In this document: positions 26,682 through 35,188 of the stretch, in pieces | Layout: each line of letters starts with the position of its first letter | Numbering within the stretch: position 1 is the stretch's first letter | NCBI RefSeq assembly: GCF_003628145.1 | Contig: NZ_RBZV01000002.1 | Span: 620,001-684,000, forward strand | Direction of reading: 5' to 3' | Source of the DNA: Trinickia fusca | GTDB lineage: Bacteria > Pseudomonadota > Gammaproteobacteria > Burkholderiales > Burkholderiaceae | Length of the DNA: 64,000 nt | The notes under the pieces: generated by a model | The model's database searches: none | Seen by the model: only the letters and a program-made list of their open reading frames with translations | What the model was told of the DNA's origin: nothing | Made by a program: the position numbers and the translations under genes

Positions 26682-28400
26682 TCAAGCCGCGCCGATCGCG
26701 CGGTCTAGTGCCGCGCGCACGGCGCCGGCGTCGAACGCGCGCCAGCGCGCACAGACGTGTTGATCGGGGCGCAGCAGATAGAACGTGCCGGGCCGCGCGT
26801 CGTAGCGCGCGAACGCATGACCGTCGCTGTCTTGCACGAGCTCGATTCCGGCCACGCCGGGTGTACCTGCCCGCGCCGCGGTCAACCCATCGGCAACGCC
26901 CGCCCCGCCCTTTTCCGTGACGACGACCGTTCGCACCGGCACCGGTTGCGCATAGAGCGCCGCCAGCTGCTGCACGAGCGTCGACGTGAGCTCGCTGGCG
27001 TCAGCGCAAAAGAGCACACCCGTAAACGTCTGACCGAGGCGCCTGAGCAGCCACGCCGGCTCGTCGTCCTCTCGCACGGGCGCATCGAGCGCCGGCGCGC
27101 CGGGCACCATTGCGCCGACAAACGCGTCGCCAGGCCGATCGGGCGTATTGAGCGGCGATGCGCCGAGCACCGCGGGCACCGACAGCCGGCCGCTATTGAC
27201 GAGCTTGCGCGCGAACGCGCAATCCTTCGCGAGCGCGAGCGTCGCATCGCGGAACTGGCGCGAGACATCGCTCTTGGGCGTGATGAAATCGGTCGAACGC
27301 GTGGAGTGGCGAATGTTCTCGTCGGCCGCGAATTCGCGCTCGCTCGCGTAGCTGTCCAGCAGCCGGTCCGGCGCCTGACCTTGCAGCACGAATGCAAGCT
27401 TCCAGGCCAGGTTGTCGGCATCCTGCACGCCGCCGTTCGCGCCACGTGCACCGAACGGCGAAACGCCGTGCGCCGCGTCACCCGCGAACAGCACGCGGCC
27501 GTGCCGAAACGAATCGAGCCGTTCGCAGCGGAACGTGTAGACACTGACCCACACGAGCTCGAACTGCGCATCGGCGCCGAGCAGCGCGCGCACGCGTGCG
27601 TTCACGCGCTCGGGCTCCTTCTCGAGCACGGGGTCGGCATCCCAGCCGAGCTGAAAATCGATGCGCCACAGGTTATCGGGCTGGCGATGCAGCAGCACCG
27701 ACTGATGCGGATGAAACGGCGGATCGAACCAGAACCAGCGCTCGGCCGGAAAGTCGGCCGTCATCCTCACGTCGGCGATCAGGAAGCGATCCTTGAACGT
27801 GCGCCCGTGCGCGTCGAGATGCATGAGCGCACGCACGGCACTTCTTGCGCCGTCGGCGGCCACCAGGTATTGGGCTTCGAGCGCGTACTCGCCATCCGGC
27901 GTCTCGACGCGCACGCGGACCGCATCGGCCTGCGGCTCGATCGCGATCACCTTGTGCTTCCAGCGCATGTCGAGATTGGCGAGCTCGGCCGCGCGTTCGG
28001 CCAGATAGCCCTCGACGTAGTACTGCTGCAGGTTCACGAACGCGGGCCGCTCGTGCCCGGCCTCCGGTAGCAGGTCGAACGAGTAAACCCGTTCGTTCTT
28101 GAAGAATACGCGCCCGACGTTCCATCTGACGCCCTTGCCCGCGACGCGCTCGCCACAGCCGAGCCGGTCGAGGATCTCGAGCGTGCGCTTGGCAAAGCAG
28201 ATGGCACGCGAGCCGCTCGCCAGCGTGCAATCGTCGTCGAGCAGCACCACTGGCACGCCGCGCTGGGCCAGGTCGACGGCACAGGCCAAGCCGACTGGCC
28301 CGGCACCGATCACCACGACCGGATGGCGCACCGGCTCGCGAGCAAGACGGTCCATGCTCGGGCGGTAATCGAACGTGAGTGTTTGATAATCGGTGTCCAT
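26682..28400 (-). CDS. FAD-dependent aromatic hydroxylase, probable 3-hydroxyphenylacetate 6-hydroxylase (MhaA-like)
   Basis: 572 aa class A flavin monooxygenase (MhpA/PheA/MhaA group). Dinucleotide-binding GAGPVGLACAVDLA at residues ~32-45, the DG-type motif LVAADGARSAVR, and the second FAD motif GRVLFAGDAAHGVSPFGARGAN, followed by a thioredoxin-like C-terminal domain of ~170 residues. It would hydroxylate 3-hydroxyphenylacetate to homogentisate, feeding hmgA and fahA in the same operon. A 3-(3-hydroxyphenyl)propionate hydroxylase role is less likely because no meta-cleavage genes are present. It is the first gene of the operon. Start 28400 precedes the conserved region by 30 residues; the Shine-Dalgarno is weak. 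Confidence 0.86.
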   Translation of the reverse strand: MDTDYQTLTFDYRPSMDRLAREPVRHPVVVIGAGPVGLACAVDLAQRGVPVVLLDDDCTLASGSRAICFAKRTLEILDRLGCGERVAGKGVRWNVGRVFFKNERVYSFDLLPEAGHERPAFVNLQQYYVEGYLAERAAELANLDMRWKHKVIAIEPQADAVRVRVETPDGEYALEAQYLVAADGARSAVRALMHLDAHGRTFKDRFLIADVRMTADFPAERWFWFDPPFHPHQSVLLHRQPDNLWRIDFQLGWDADPVLEKEPERVNARVRALLGADAQFELVWVSVYTFRCERLDSFRHGRVLFAGDAAHGVSPFGARGANGGVQDADNLAWKLAFVLQGQAPDRLLDSYASEREFAADENIRHSTRSTDFITPKSDVSRQFRDATLALAKDCAFARKLVNSGRLSVPAVLGASPLNTPDRPGDAFVGAMVPGAPALDAPVREDDEPAWLLRRLGQTFTGVLFCADASELTSTLVQQLAALYAQPVPVRTVVVTEKGGAGVADGLTAARAGTPGVAGIELVQDSDGHAFARYDARPGTFYLLRPDQHVCARWRAFDAGAVRAALDRAIGAA

Positions 28401-28449
28401 GATTGACGATTCGGGCGCAGCGGCGCACACCCCGTGCGGCGGCACGGGA

Positions 28450-28464
28450 TTTACGAATAGTAAA
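28450..28464. promoter_or_regulatory. Inverted repeat in the mha/hmg promoter
   Basis: TTTAC and GTAAA flank a 5-nt centre, about 50 bp upstream of the first operon gene, inside an AT-rich patch (28448-28500) that also contains GTTAAATCAACGTAAAC. A regulator-binding role is inferred from symmetry and position. No dedicated regulator gene is adjacent. Confidence 0.4.
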
Positions 28465-28593
28465 ACGGATTACGCATCGTTAAATCAACGTAAACCCTGA
28501 TGGAGCGGAGACCGTCAATATCGATATAAGTATTCGGTCGATCGTCGACACCGCGCAGCCTGCTACCATAAGGATTGCGCCCCATTTGTCCCC

Positions 28594-29415
28594 ATGATCC
28601 CTCCAACTATTTCCGCGCTGCTCGCGCACGCCGCCGACCACCCTTTCCTGTGCGAGCACCTGTCGCTCGATCTCGAGCATGACGTGCCCGGGGCGGCCGC
28701 GTACGCGCACTTTCGCGACATACGGCTCGAAAGCGCCTACCAGCCGATTTTCGATGTCAGCATGAACGGCATGCAGACACTGTGGTCTGCGCCCGACAGC
28801 GCCGACCGCTTCGGGGATGAGCTGGGCTTTCAGGCACTGACGCTGCGCGCCGACGGCGCGCCGTTCGATCCGTTCGACACGGTGGAAGACGATCGCGAGC
28901 TCGTCGCGCTCGATCGCTTGGCGCGCACGCTGCACGCGATCAACTTTTTCGGCGCGCAACGTCACGGCCTGCTGTTTCTGCGCGTACACGAGCGGCTGCT
29001 CAAGAGCGTGAAATACGACCACGGGCAGCACTTCTCGTCCGTGCTGGTGTCGTTCGGCCTCAATCCGGCCCGCGTGGTCATCGAACTGCCGAGCGCGGCC
29101 GTCGCACATCGCACGTTCCTTGGCTATCTGACGCAGAGCTATCAGCGCCACGGGTTCAAGGTGGCGGGCAATCTGCCGAACGCGGGGCACATCATGTCGG
29201 TCTCGGACATGGCGCGGCTCGACTTTCTGAAGATCGACGGTGCGGCCGTGCTACGCGACGCGATGGCCAAGCCGCTGATGAGCTACGCGAACCGGCTGCG
29301 CATCCCACTGATCTTCGACCGCGTCGCCACTGAAACGCAGTTCGACGCGTTGCAGCAGTACGGTGCCCGGTTCGTCCAGGGACCGCTGTTCGAGCGGCAC
29401 GCGAGCACACGCTGA
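28594..29415 (+). CDS. Degenerate EAL-domain protein, probably catalytically inactive
   Basis: 273 aa with an EAL-like fold across residues ~35-265. The opening ESAYQPIFDV matches the start of EAL domains (YQPI), and VVIELPS, LDFLKIDGA and the C-terminal QYGARFVQGPLFER match later blocks. Catalytic elements are lost: the ExLxR signature is replaced by MQTLWSAP, and the DDFGTG loop by an unrelated NLPNAGH. It therefore cannot be a normal c-di-GMP phosphodiesterase and may bind the nucleotide or a protein partner. Homologues without other domains are common in Burkholderia. It is monocistronic and divergent from the mha operon. Confidence 0.82.
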   Translation: MIPPTISALLAHAADHPFLCEHLSLDLEHDVPGAAAYAHFRDIRLESAYQPIFDVSMNGMQTLWSAPDSADRFGDELGFQALTLRADGAPFDPFDTVEDDRELVALDRLARTLHAINFFGAQRHGLLFLRVHERLLKSVKYDHGQHFSSVLVSFGLNPARVVIELPSAAVAHRTFLGYLTQSYQRHGFKVAGNLPNAGHIMSVSDMARLDFLKIDGAAVLRDAMAKPLMSYANRLRIPLIFDRVATETQFDALQQYGARFVQGPLFERHASTR

Positions 29416-29534
29416 AACATAGGGCCGGCCCGCTGGTTGGCCGCTGGTTGGCCGTTTTCCGGCCGGCTTGATGCAAGGTCGGGCCGTATGTCGTACGCGC
29501 CGCGATTGCGCGGTTGCCTATGCCGATTTGACCA

Positions 29535-29575
29535 AAGTTAGTAATTTTATATACTTAACATAAACTCGCTAACTT
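29535..29575. promoter_or_regulatory. AT-rich promoter with widely spaced inverted repeat
   Basis: AAGTTAG (29535-29541) and CTAACTT (29569-29575) are perfect inverted 7-mers separated by 27 nt of AT-rich DNA (TAATTTTATATACTTAACATAA) just before the ATPase start at 29588. The low GC is striking against the flanks. It may be an operator or the arms of a leader hairpin. Confidence 0.38.
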
Positions 29576-29587
29576 CCCTCAAATTCA

Positions 29588-30787
29588 ATGGACCCGATCC
29601 GCAACCCCTATGCACCGGGTGCCGGCAGCCCGCCGCCCGAGCTGGCCGGGCGCGACGCGCTGCGAGAACAAGTCCGCGTCTGCGTCGAACGCCTGCGCCA
29701 CGGTCGGCCGGCCAAGAGTGTGCTGATGATCGGCCTGCGCGGCGTCGGCAAGACCGTGCTGCTCGATCAGATGCGGCGCGACGCCGAAGCGGCCGGCATC
29801 CAGACCATCCGTATGGAGGCGCCCGAGCACCGCTCGCTGCCGGCGCTGCTGGCGCCGCAGCTACGGCTTGCGCTACTGCGGCTCTCGCGCGTTGATAGCG
29901 CGAAAGACCTCGCCATCCGGGGCCTGCGCGCGTTGGCCGGCTTCGCGGGCAAGCTCAAGGTGGCCTACCGCGACATCGAAGTCGGACTCGACTACGAGCC
30001 CGAGCCAGGCCTCGCCGACAACGGCGACCTGGAGAGCGACCTCTCGGCACTGCTGGAGCAGGCCGGACAGGCCGCGCGTAGCGCGGGCACCGTGCTCGCG
30101 ATCTTCATCGACGAACTGCAATATGTGCCCGAACCGCAAATGGCTGCGTTGATCTCGGCACTGCACCGCTGCGCCCAACTGCAAGTGCCGGTCGCCATGA
30201 TCGGTGCGGGCCTGCCGCAGCTGCGCGGCCGCATGGGCGAAGCGAAGTCGTACGCCGAGCGGCTCTTCGACTTTCCCGCGTTGGGGCCGCTCGCGCAAGC
30301 CGACGCACGCGACGCGCTCGTGAAGCCGGCGCACAGCGAAGGTGCCGACATCGAGCCGCAAGCCGTCGACACGATCATCGCGCAGACGGAGGGCTATCCC
30401 TACTTCCTTCAGGAATGGGGCAAGCATGCGTGGGACATGGCACCGGCCAGCCCGATCACGGCGGCCGACGTGACGAATGCCTCGCGCGAGGCCGTTGCCG
30501 CGCTCGACGAGAATTTCTTCGGGGTGCGCTTCGACCGGCTCACCCCGTCGGAGAAGAAATATCTGCGGGCCATGGCCGAGCTGGGACCGGGGCCGCATCG
30601 CTCCGGCGACATCGCCGAGCAACTCGGCCGGCCCGTGCAGTCGCTGGGCCCGACGCGCGCGAACCTCATCGCCAAGGGCATGATCTGGAGCCCTACGCAC
30701 GGCGACACCGCCTTCACCGTGCCGCTGTTCGACAGGTACATGAAGCGCATCATGCCTGGCCAGGCCTGGAAACACGACGAAGCCTGA
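29588..30787 (+). CDS. P-loop ATPase with C-terminal winged helix (AAA/STAND-like, orphan)
   Basis: 399 aa. Walker A GLRGVGKT at residues 49-56 and Walker B AIFIDELQ with Asp175-Glu176; sensor-like region VAMIGAGLPQLRG, then lid helices (EGYPYFLQEWGKHAWD) as in Orc1/Cdc6-like AAA-16 and archaeal-type ATPases. Residues ~310-390 form a winged-helix-like tail (RSGDIAEQLGRPVQSLG). Such proteins occur as stand-alone genes and sometimes in defence or mobile contexts; nothing mobile is seen here. Function is unknown. The gene has its own AT-rich promoter region. The start lies in a very weak ribosome-binding context. Confidence 0.8.
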   Translation: MDPIRNPYAPGAGSPPPELAGRDALREQVRVCVERLRHGRPAKSVLMIGLRGVGKTVLLDQMRRDAEAAGIQTIRMEAPEHRSLPALLAPQLRLALLRLSRVDSAKDLAIRGLRALAGFAGKLKVAYRDIEVGLDYEPEPGLADNGDLESDLSALLEQAGQAARSAGTVLAIFIDELQYVPEPQMAALISALHRCAQLQVPVAMIGAGLPQLRGRMGEAKSYAERLFDFPALGPLAQADARDALVKPAHSEGADIEPQAVDTIIAQTEGYPYFLQEWGKHAWDMAPASPITAADVTNASREAVAALDENFFGVRFDRLTPSEKKYLRAMAELGPGPHRSGDIAEQLGRPVQSLGPTRANLIAKGMIWSPTHGDTAFTVPLFDRYMKRIMPGQAWKHDEA

Positions 30788-30831
30788 AGCCCCCCGCGTG
30801 GCGGGTGCGAATCTGCGCCCCGCCGCCTCCG

Positions 30832-31659
30832 CTAACGAGCCTGGCCGAACCGGCGTGCCAGCGCTCTGAGGCGCGGCGCGATGCGCTCGCGGAACACCCC
30901 CTCGCCCATCGACGACGCCGGCCCGCTGCAACTGAGCACGAGCCATCGTCCATCGCGGGGATCGCGAAACGGCACGGCGACCGCATTCACGTCCGCATGC
31001 CAATCCCGAAACGAAAAACACGCGCCATCGCGCTCGAATGCGGCGATCTCGCGCAATGCGGCCGCCACCCATGCCACCGCGCGCCCGCCCTTGCCCGCCG
31101 TTTGCTTCAACTCGGCCAACAGTGCGGCTCGTTCAGGCTCGGGCAGCACGGCCAGATAGGCTCGCCCCATTGAACTCGTCAGCATCGACAGCCGCGACCC
31201 TGGCGCGAGGCCCAGTGTCAGGGCCGTCTCGCTGCGGATCGTCTCCAGGTAGACCATATCGAGCCCGTCGCGACAGCCCAGCGACACGGCCGCCCCGATC
31301 TCGTGCGCCAACGCGCGCATGTGGGGGCGCGCGAGCTCGAGCGTGTCGGTGCCCGCGAGCAGCGCAAAACCGAGCGAGAGCACGCCAGCGTCGAGCGCGT
31401 ACTTGCCGAGCGCCTCGTCAAAGCGCAGATAGCCGAGCACCGTCAGCGTATAGGCGAGCCGATTGACGGTCGCCTTCGGCAAGCCGGTACGGGCCACGAA
31501 ATCGCGATTGCCGAGCATCGTCTCGCCGGGCCGGAAGGCCCGTAGCAGCTCGAGTCCGCGCGCGAGCGCGACGACGAACTTGCGTTCGTCGACGGCTGCG
31601 TCGAGCGCCGATGCCGACAGCGGCAGGTCGGCGGTGCCAGGCGGAAAGGAGGCGGACAT
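30832..31659 (-). CDS. IclR-family transcriptional regulator, divergent from gcdH
   Basis: 275 aa. N-terminal winged HTH at ~30-90 ([29 protein letters not shown]), then the GAF-like IclR effector domain ([44 protein letters not shown]). The most likely target is the divergent glutaryl-CoA dehydrogenase gene: the interval contains a perfect 17-bp palindrome of the kind used by IclR regulators. Autoregulation is likely. Start 31659 is a conservative choice; an open frame extends to 31734 across the palindrome. Confidence 0.9.
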   Translation of the reverse strand: MSASFPPGTADLPLSASALDAAVDERKFVVALARGLELLRAFRPGETMLGNRDFVARTGLPKATVNRLAYTLTVLGYLRFDEALGKYALDAGVLSLGFALLAGTDTLELARPHMRALAHEIGAAVSLGCRDGLDMVYLETIRSETALTLGLAPGSRLSMLTSSMGRAYLAVLPEPERAALLAELKQTAGKGGRAVAWVAAALREIAAFERDGACFSFRDWHADVNAVAVPFRDPRDGRWLVLSCSGPASSMGEGVFRERIAPRLRALARRFGQAR

Positions 31660-31704
31660 CGTCGGTGGCGAGGTGCTACACTCAGGTGCGGTTTGCAAAA
31701 CAGT

Positions 31705-31721
31705 GTTCCGCATAGCGGAAC
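31705..31721. promoter_or_regulatory. Perfect 17-bp palindrome, probable IclR-regulator operator
   Basis: GTTCCGC-ATA-GCGGAAC: 7-bp perfect arms around a 3-bp centre, between the IclR-type regulator and gcdH, 30 bp before the gcdH start. TTCCG...CGGAA symmetry is typical of IclR-family operators. The single site could control both divergent promoters. Confidence 0.75.
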
Positions 31722-31750
31722 TCAAGTCAAGCATTGATCAGGAGAAGACG

Positions 31751-32941
31751 ATGGCCGACGCTGCCCGGTTCCACTGGGACGATCCGCTGCTGCTGAACCA
31801 GCAGCTGACCGAAGACGAACGCATGGTGCGCGACGCCGCGCATGCCTACGCGCAAGACAAGCTGCTGCCGCGCGTGACCGAAGCGTTCCGCCACGAGCGC
31901 ACCGACGTGGCGATCTTTCGCGAGATGGGCGAAGTCGGCCTGCTCGGCCCCACGATCCCTGAACAGTACGGCGGCCCCGGTCTGAGCTACGTCAGCTACG
32001 GGCTCATCGCGCGCGAAATCGAGCGCGTCGATTCGGGCTACCGGTCGATGATGTCGGTGCAGTCGTCCCTCGTGATGGTGCCGATCTTCGAATTCGGTTC
32101 GGACGATCAAAAGGCCAAGTACCTGCCCAAGCTCGCGAGCGGCGAATGGATCGGCTGCTTCGGGCTCACGGAGCCGAACCACGGCTCGGACCCGGGCAGC
32201 ATGGTCACGCGGGCACGCAAGGTCGACGGCGGCTATGCGCTGTCGGGCGCGAAGATGTGGATTACGAACTCGCCGATTGCCGACGTGTTCGTGGTCTGGG
32301 CCAAGCTCGAAGAAGACGGCAAGGACACCATCCGCGGCTTCATCCTCGAGAAGGGCTGGAAGGGCTTGAGCGCGCCTGCCATTCACGGCAAGGTCGGCCT
32401 GCGCGCATCGATTACGGGCGAGATCGTGCTCGACGACGTGTTCGTCCCGCACGAGAACATGCTGCCGAACGTCGGCGGGCTGCGCGGCCCGTTCACGTGT
32501 CTGAACTCGGCACGTTACGGCATCGCCTGGGGCGCGCTCGGTGCGGCGGAATCCTGCTGGCATACGGCACGCCAGTATGTGCTCGACCGCAAGCAGTTCG
32601 GCCGGCCGCTCGCGGCCAATCAGCTGATCCAGAAGAAGCTCGCCGACATGCAGACCGAAATCACACTGGGCCTGCAAGGCGTGCTGCGCCTGGGCCGCAT
32701 GAAGGACGAAGGCACGGCCGCGACGGAAATCACCTCGATCATGAAACGCAACTCGTGCGGCAAGGCGCTCGACATCGCCCGGCTTGCCCGCGATATGTTG
32801 GGCGGCAACGGCATCTCCGACGAGTTCGGCGTCGCGCGCCATCTCGTCAATCTCGAAGTGGTCAACACGTACGAAGGCACGCACGACATCCATGCGCTGA
32901 TTCTCGGACGCGCGCAAACGGGCATCCAGGCGTTCTTCTGA
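31751..32941 (+). CDS. gcdH: Glutaryl-CoA dehydrogenase
   Basis: 396 aa acyl-CoA dehydrogenase. Oxidatively decarboxylates glutaryl-CoA to crotonyl-CoA in lysine, tryptophan and glutarate breakdown. Diagnostic parts are the N-terminal [51 protein letters not shown] and the catalytic glutamate Glu375 in [16 protein letters not shown]. Length and ending match GcdH rather than short-chain acyl-CoA dehydrogenases. AGGAG is 6-7 nt ahead of the start. Regulation by the divergent IclR protein is likely. No CoA-transferase follows, though one often does in this group. Confidence 0.94.
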   Translation: MADAARFHWDDPLLLNQQLTEDERMVRDAAHAYAQDKLLPRVTEAFRHERTDVAIFREMGEVGLLGPTIPEQYGGPGLSYVSYGLIAREIERVDSGYRSMMSVQSSLVMVPIFEFGSDDQKAKYLPKLASGEWIGCFGLTEPNHGSDPGSMVTRARKVDGGYALSGAKMWITNSPIADVFVVWAKLEEDGKDTIRGFILEKGWKGLSAPAIHGKVGLRASITGEIVLDDVFVPHENMLPNVGGLRGPFTCLNSARYGIAWGALGAAESCWHTARQYVLDRKQFGRPLAANQLIQKKLADMQTEITLGLQGVLRLGRMKDEGTAATEITSIMKRNSCGKALDIARLARDMLGGNGISDEFGVARHLVNLEVVNTYEGTHDIHALILGRAQTGIQAFF

Positions 32942-33192
32942 CACGGCTTGCCGCGTACGCGCGCCGGCGTCAACGACGCGCGTCGCGAGCAGCCCGACCT
33001 TTGTAATTTCACTCGATCCGAGCCACACTTCTGTTCGCTGGACGCAACTCGACTTTCGTCGCATCGGCATGCGGCACGGACCTTGCCTACCGCCCTGGAA
33101 CGTTTCATGCGCGGACGGTAAGGCAACGCGCATGCTCGCGAGCCGCTCCATCTTTGGTACGATGCGCGAATAGACGAAACTAGGGGGCTCTA

Positions 33193-33495
33193 ATGTCAGA
33201 AGTCAACAAGGAGAGATTGATGTCCGATATCCGAACCGTCCTCGCCGATGCCGAGGATCTCTTGAAGCAGGCCGCAAGCGCGACCGGCGAACGTGCTTCG
33301 GAACTGCGCGAAACGGCGCTGAGCCGGCTCAAGCAAGCGAAGGAAAAGGCGGCGGACGTCCAGGTCGTCGTGGTCGAAAAAGGCAAGAAGGCGGTGCGCG
33401 CAACCGACGATTACGTCCATGAACATCCGTGGACCGCGATCGGCATTGCCGCCGGCGTCGGCGTGCTCGTCGGTCTTCTGATCAACCGCAAGTAA
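33193..33495 (+). CDS. DUF883 (ElaB/YqjD-like) inner-membrane protein
   Basis: 100 aa. Helical amphipathic body (residues ~5-65) then DDYVHEHPWTAIGIAAGVGVLVGLLI, the conserved C-terminal single membrane anchor of the YqjD/ElaB family, which in E. coli attaches stationary-phase proteins to membrane and ribosome. AGGGGG ahead of the start is good. It begins the yqjD-yqjE-like-third-gene set found in many beta-proteobacteria. Confidence 0.92.
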   Translation: MSEVNKERLMSDIRTVLADAEDLLKQAASATGERASELRETALSRLKQAKEKAADVQVVVVEKGKKAVRATDDYVHEHPWTAIGIAAGVGVLVGLLINRK

Positions 33496-33665
33496 CGACA
33501 CTCGCGCTCCGCGGGAAGCTGGCTTCGCACCGGCTTTTCGCCGCCGGCATTGGCCCGCAGCCGGCCAATGCGTGACGCATGCGCGGCGGGAGGACCCGCG
33601 CCGCCGCGCACGTCGTGCCCTGTGCTCCGCCCTCTCCCCCGTTACGCACGCTCTTCGTCCATCCC

Positions 33666-34058
33666 ATGCCCAACGACACCCAATCGCCACATGACTCGCA
33701 CGCCCACGGGCCGCTGCGCCGCATGGCCGGCTCTCTCTTCGCGTTGATGCAAACGCGGCTCGAGCTGCTCGGCATCGAGCTTGCGGAGGAGCGCGAACGG
33801 ATCGTCGCGGTGCTGTTCCTGGGCATCGTCGCCGTCATGCTCGGGATGATGGCGCTGATCAGCCTGACAGCCCTGATTGCCGCCGCGTTCTGGGACACCT
33901 ATCGCTGGCAAGTGCTTGCCGGCATCACGATCGTCTATGCAATCGGGGCCGTCATCTGCGCCCTGCGCGCGCGAAGCGGCCTGCGTGACGCCCCGATCGT
34001 GTTCGAGGCGACGCTGAACGAGCTGGAAAAAGATCGCGATATGTTTCGCGAGCGGTGA
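33666..34058 (+). CDS. YqjE-type 'phage holin family' membrane protein
   Basis: 130 aa. Soluble N-terminus (~40 residues) with LFALMQTRLELLGIELAEE, two transmembrane helices around residues 47-70 and 78-100, and a charged tail. This is the YqjE/Actinobacterial-holin-X-like family; despite the name it is a chromosomal envelope protein and does not indicate a prophage. Start 33666 places the known N-terminal helix correctly; the open frame begins earlier at 33579 without conservation. Confidence 0.86.
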   Translation: MPNDTQSPHDSHAHGPLRRMAGSLFALMQTRLELLGIELAEERERIVAVLFLGIVAVMLGMMALISLTALIAAAFWDTYRWQVLAGITIVYAIGAVICALRARSGLRDAPIVFEATLNELEKDRDMFRER

Positions 34059-34117
34059 TGCGCACCTCGCGCACACGCCCTTTGAATCGCTTTGAATCGA
34101 CGAGCACCGACCCTCCT

Positions 34118-34612
34118 ATGAGCCAACCGACATCGCATCGTGCGAACGGCCGCCGCCGCTCCCCCGTCAAGGAGATGAGCACGCCTCAGCTGCGCGCCGT
34201 TCGCAAGGAGTTGCTGCTGCTGCGCGCCGACGTCGAGCGCGCGGAATTCATCAAGGCGCGTACCGAGCTGAGCAAGACGTTCACGAGCTTCGGCTGGCTC
34301 AAGCTGCTGGTTCCGGGCTTCGTGGCCCGCAAAGCGAAGGGTTCCGGCAAGGGCATCAATACGAGCCTCAGCGAGTGGGTCGCCAACCATCCGTTGGCAA
34401 GCTCGCTCGCTTCGATGATCCTCGGCAAACCGCTGCGTGCCGCGCTGAGAGCCGGCGCGAAGCCGCTGCTGAAATGGGGCGCGCTGGGCGCGGCGGGCTT
34501 CGCCGCCTATCGCCTCTGGAGACAGTTCGCGCACCGCGACCACGGTGAGACCGGCGCCGATGCCGATGCCAAGGCCGACACAGGCACGACATCGGAGTCG
34601 ACGGCGTCGTGA
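34118..34612 (+). CDS. DUF3318-like protein, third gene of the yqjDE set
   Basis: 164 aa. Block EMSTPQLRAVRKELLLLRADVERAEFIKAR near residues 20-50 is typical of a small Burkholderia family that follows yqjE; a middle region SFGWLKLLVPGFVARKA and one or two weak hydrophobic stretches (around 110-130) suggest membrane association. Charged Asp/Ala-rich tail. An upstream start at 34055/34058 overlapping the yqjE stop is possible, but the start at 34118 fits the family N-terminus. Function unknown. Confidence 0.8.
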   Translation: MSQPTSHRANGRRRSPVKEMSTPQLRAVRKELLLLRADVERAEFIKARTELSKTFTSFGWLKLLVPGFVARKAKGSGKGINTSLSEWVANHPLASSLASMILGKPLRAALRAGAKPLLKWGALGAAGFAAYRLWRQFAHRDHGETGADADAKADTGTTSESTAS

Positions 34613-34726
34613 ATCCATGCGGCTTGGGTTCGTAATCGGATCTATCCGGTCTATCGAACCACGCTGGCCACGGCAGTACGTTTCCTGACTCATCGCGTCC
34701 CCGCATTTCCGCATCTCGCGCCAGCG

Positions 34727-35188
34727 CTAACGCGCCAGCCAGCAATCTCCGGCACGCGCCACACCCTGCCCCATGCGATTCGTGCGTTTGCCCGATGCAT
34801 CGAGTGCATAGATACCGCAGCGGTCATCGCGCATCGGCCCCGACTCCACCGGAACGGCTTCGATCGCGTAGCCACCGTTATTCCGATCCGCCGGCAATAC
34901 GCGCAACAGGTAGACCGCCGCGCCGTCGGCCGGCGCTTGATCGAGACCGCTCGGCAAGGCCGCTATGCCGCGCTCATTGCCGCCATACGCTTCGATGAAC
35001 CGTGCCGCGCGATGAAGCGCAATGACCGCATCGGCACGATGACCGCGCGCCACCTGTCCCACGAGCGACGGTATCGCGTACGCAGTCAGCACGGCCACGA
35101 TCGCGAGCGCGACGATAAGCTCGAGCATCGACAACCCGTGATCGCATCGGCGACATCGGTGACATCGACACGACACACGGCCGCTCAT
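34727..35188 (-). CDS. pilE: Type IV minor pilin, PilE-like
   Basis: 153 aa. Class III-type prepilin leader: a short basic stretch, then the cleavage site G/LSMLE with Glu5 and the hydrophobic helix LIVALAIVAVLTAYAIPSLV. The globular part has two cysteines near the C-terminus (DDRCGIY and GDCWLAR), as in PilE minor pilins. Start 35188 overlaps the TGA of the preceding pilX-like gene (ATGA). It is the last gene of the minor-pilin operon; pilY1 is not present before or after it. Confidence 0.87.
   Translation of the reverse strand: MSGRVSCRCHRCRRCDHGLSMLELIVALAIVAVLTAYAIPSLVGQVARGHRADAVIALHRAARFIEAYGGNERGIAALPSGLDQAPADGAAVYLLRVLPADRNNGGYAIEAVPVESGPMRDDRCGIYALDASGKRTNRMGQGVARAGDCWLAR

Noticed and set aside
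25007-26920. 637-aa plus-strand open frame opposite the AAHS transporter
   Set aside because: Low-complexity Arg/Ala/Asp/His content with no motif, antisense to a transporter with clear MFS signatures.
29430-29451. Two tandem copies of CCGCTGGTTGG after the EAL gene
   Set aside because: Only two 11-bp copies, not followed by a T-run, so too weak to call a repeat array or terminator.
33666-34058. Prophage remnant suggested by a 'phage holin family' protein
   Set aside because: This is the chromosomal YqjE family next to YqjD; no other phage gene is present.
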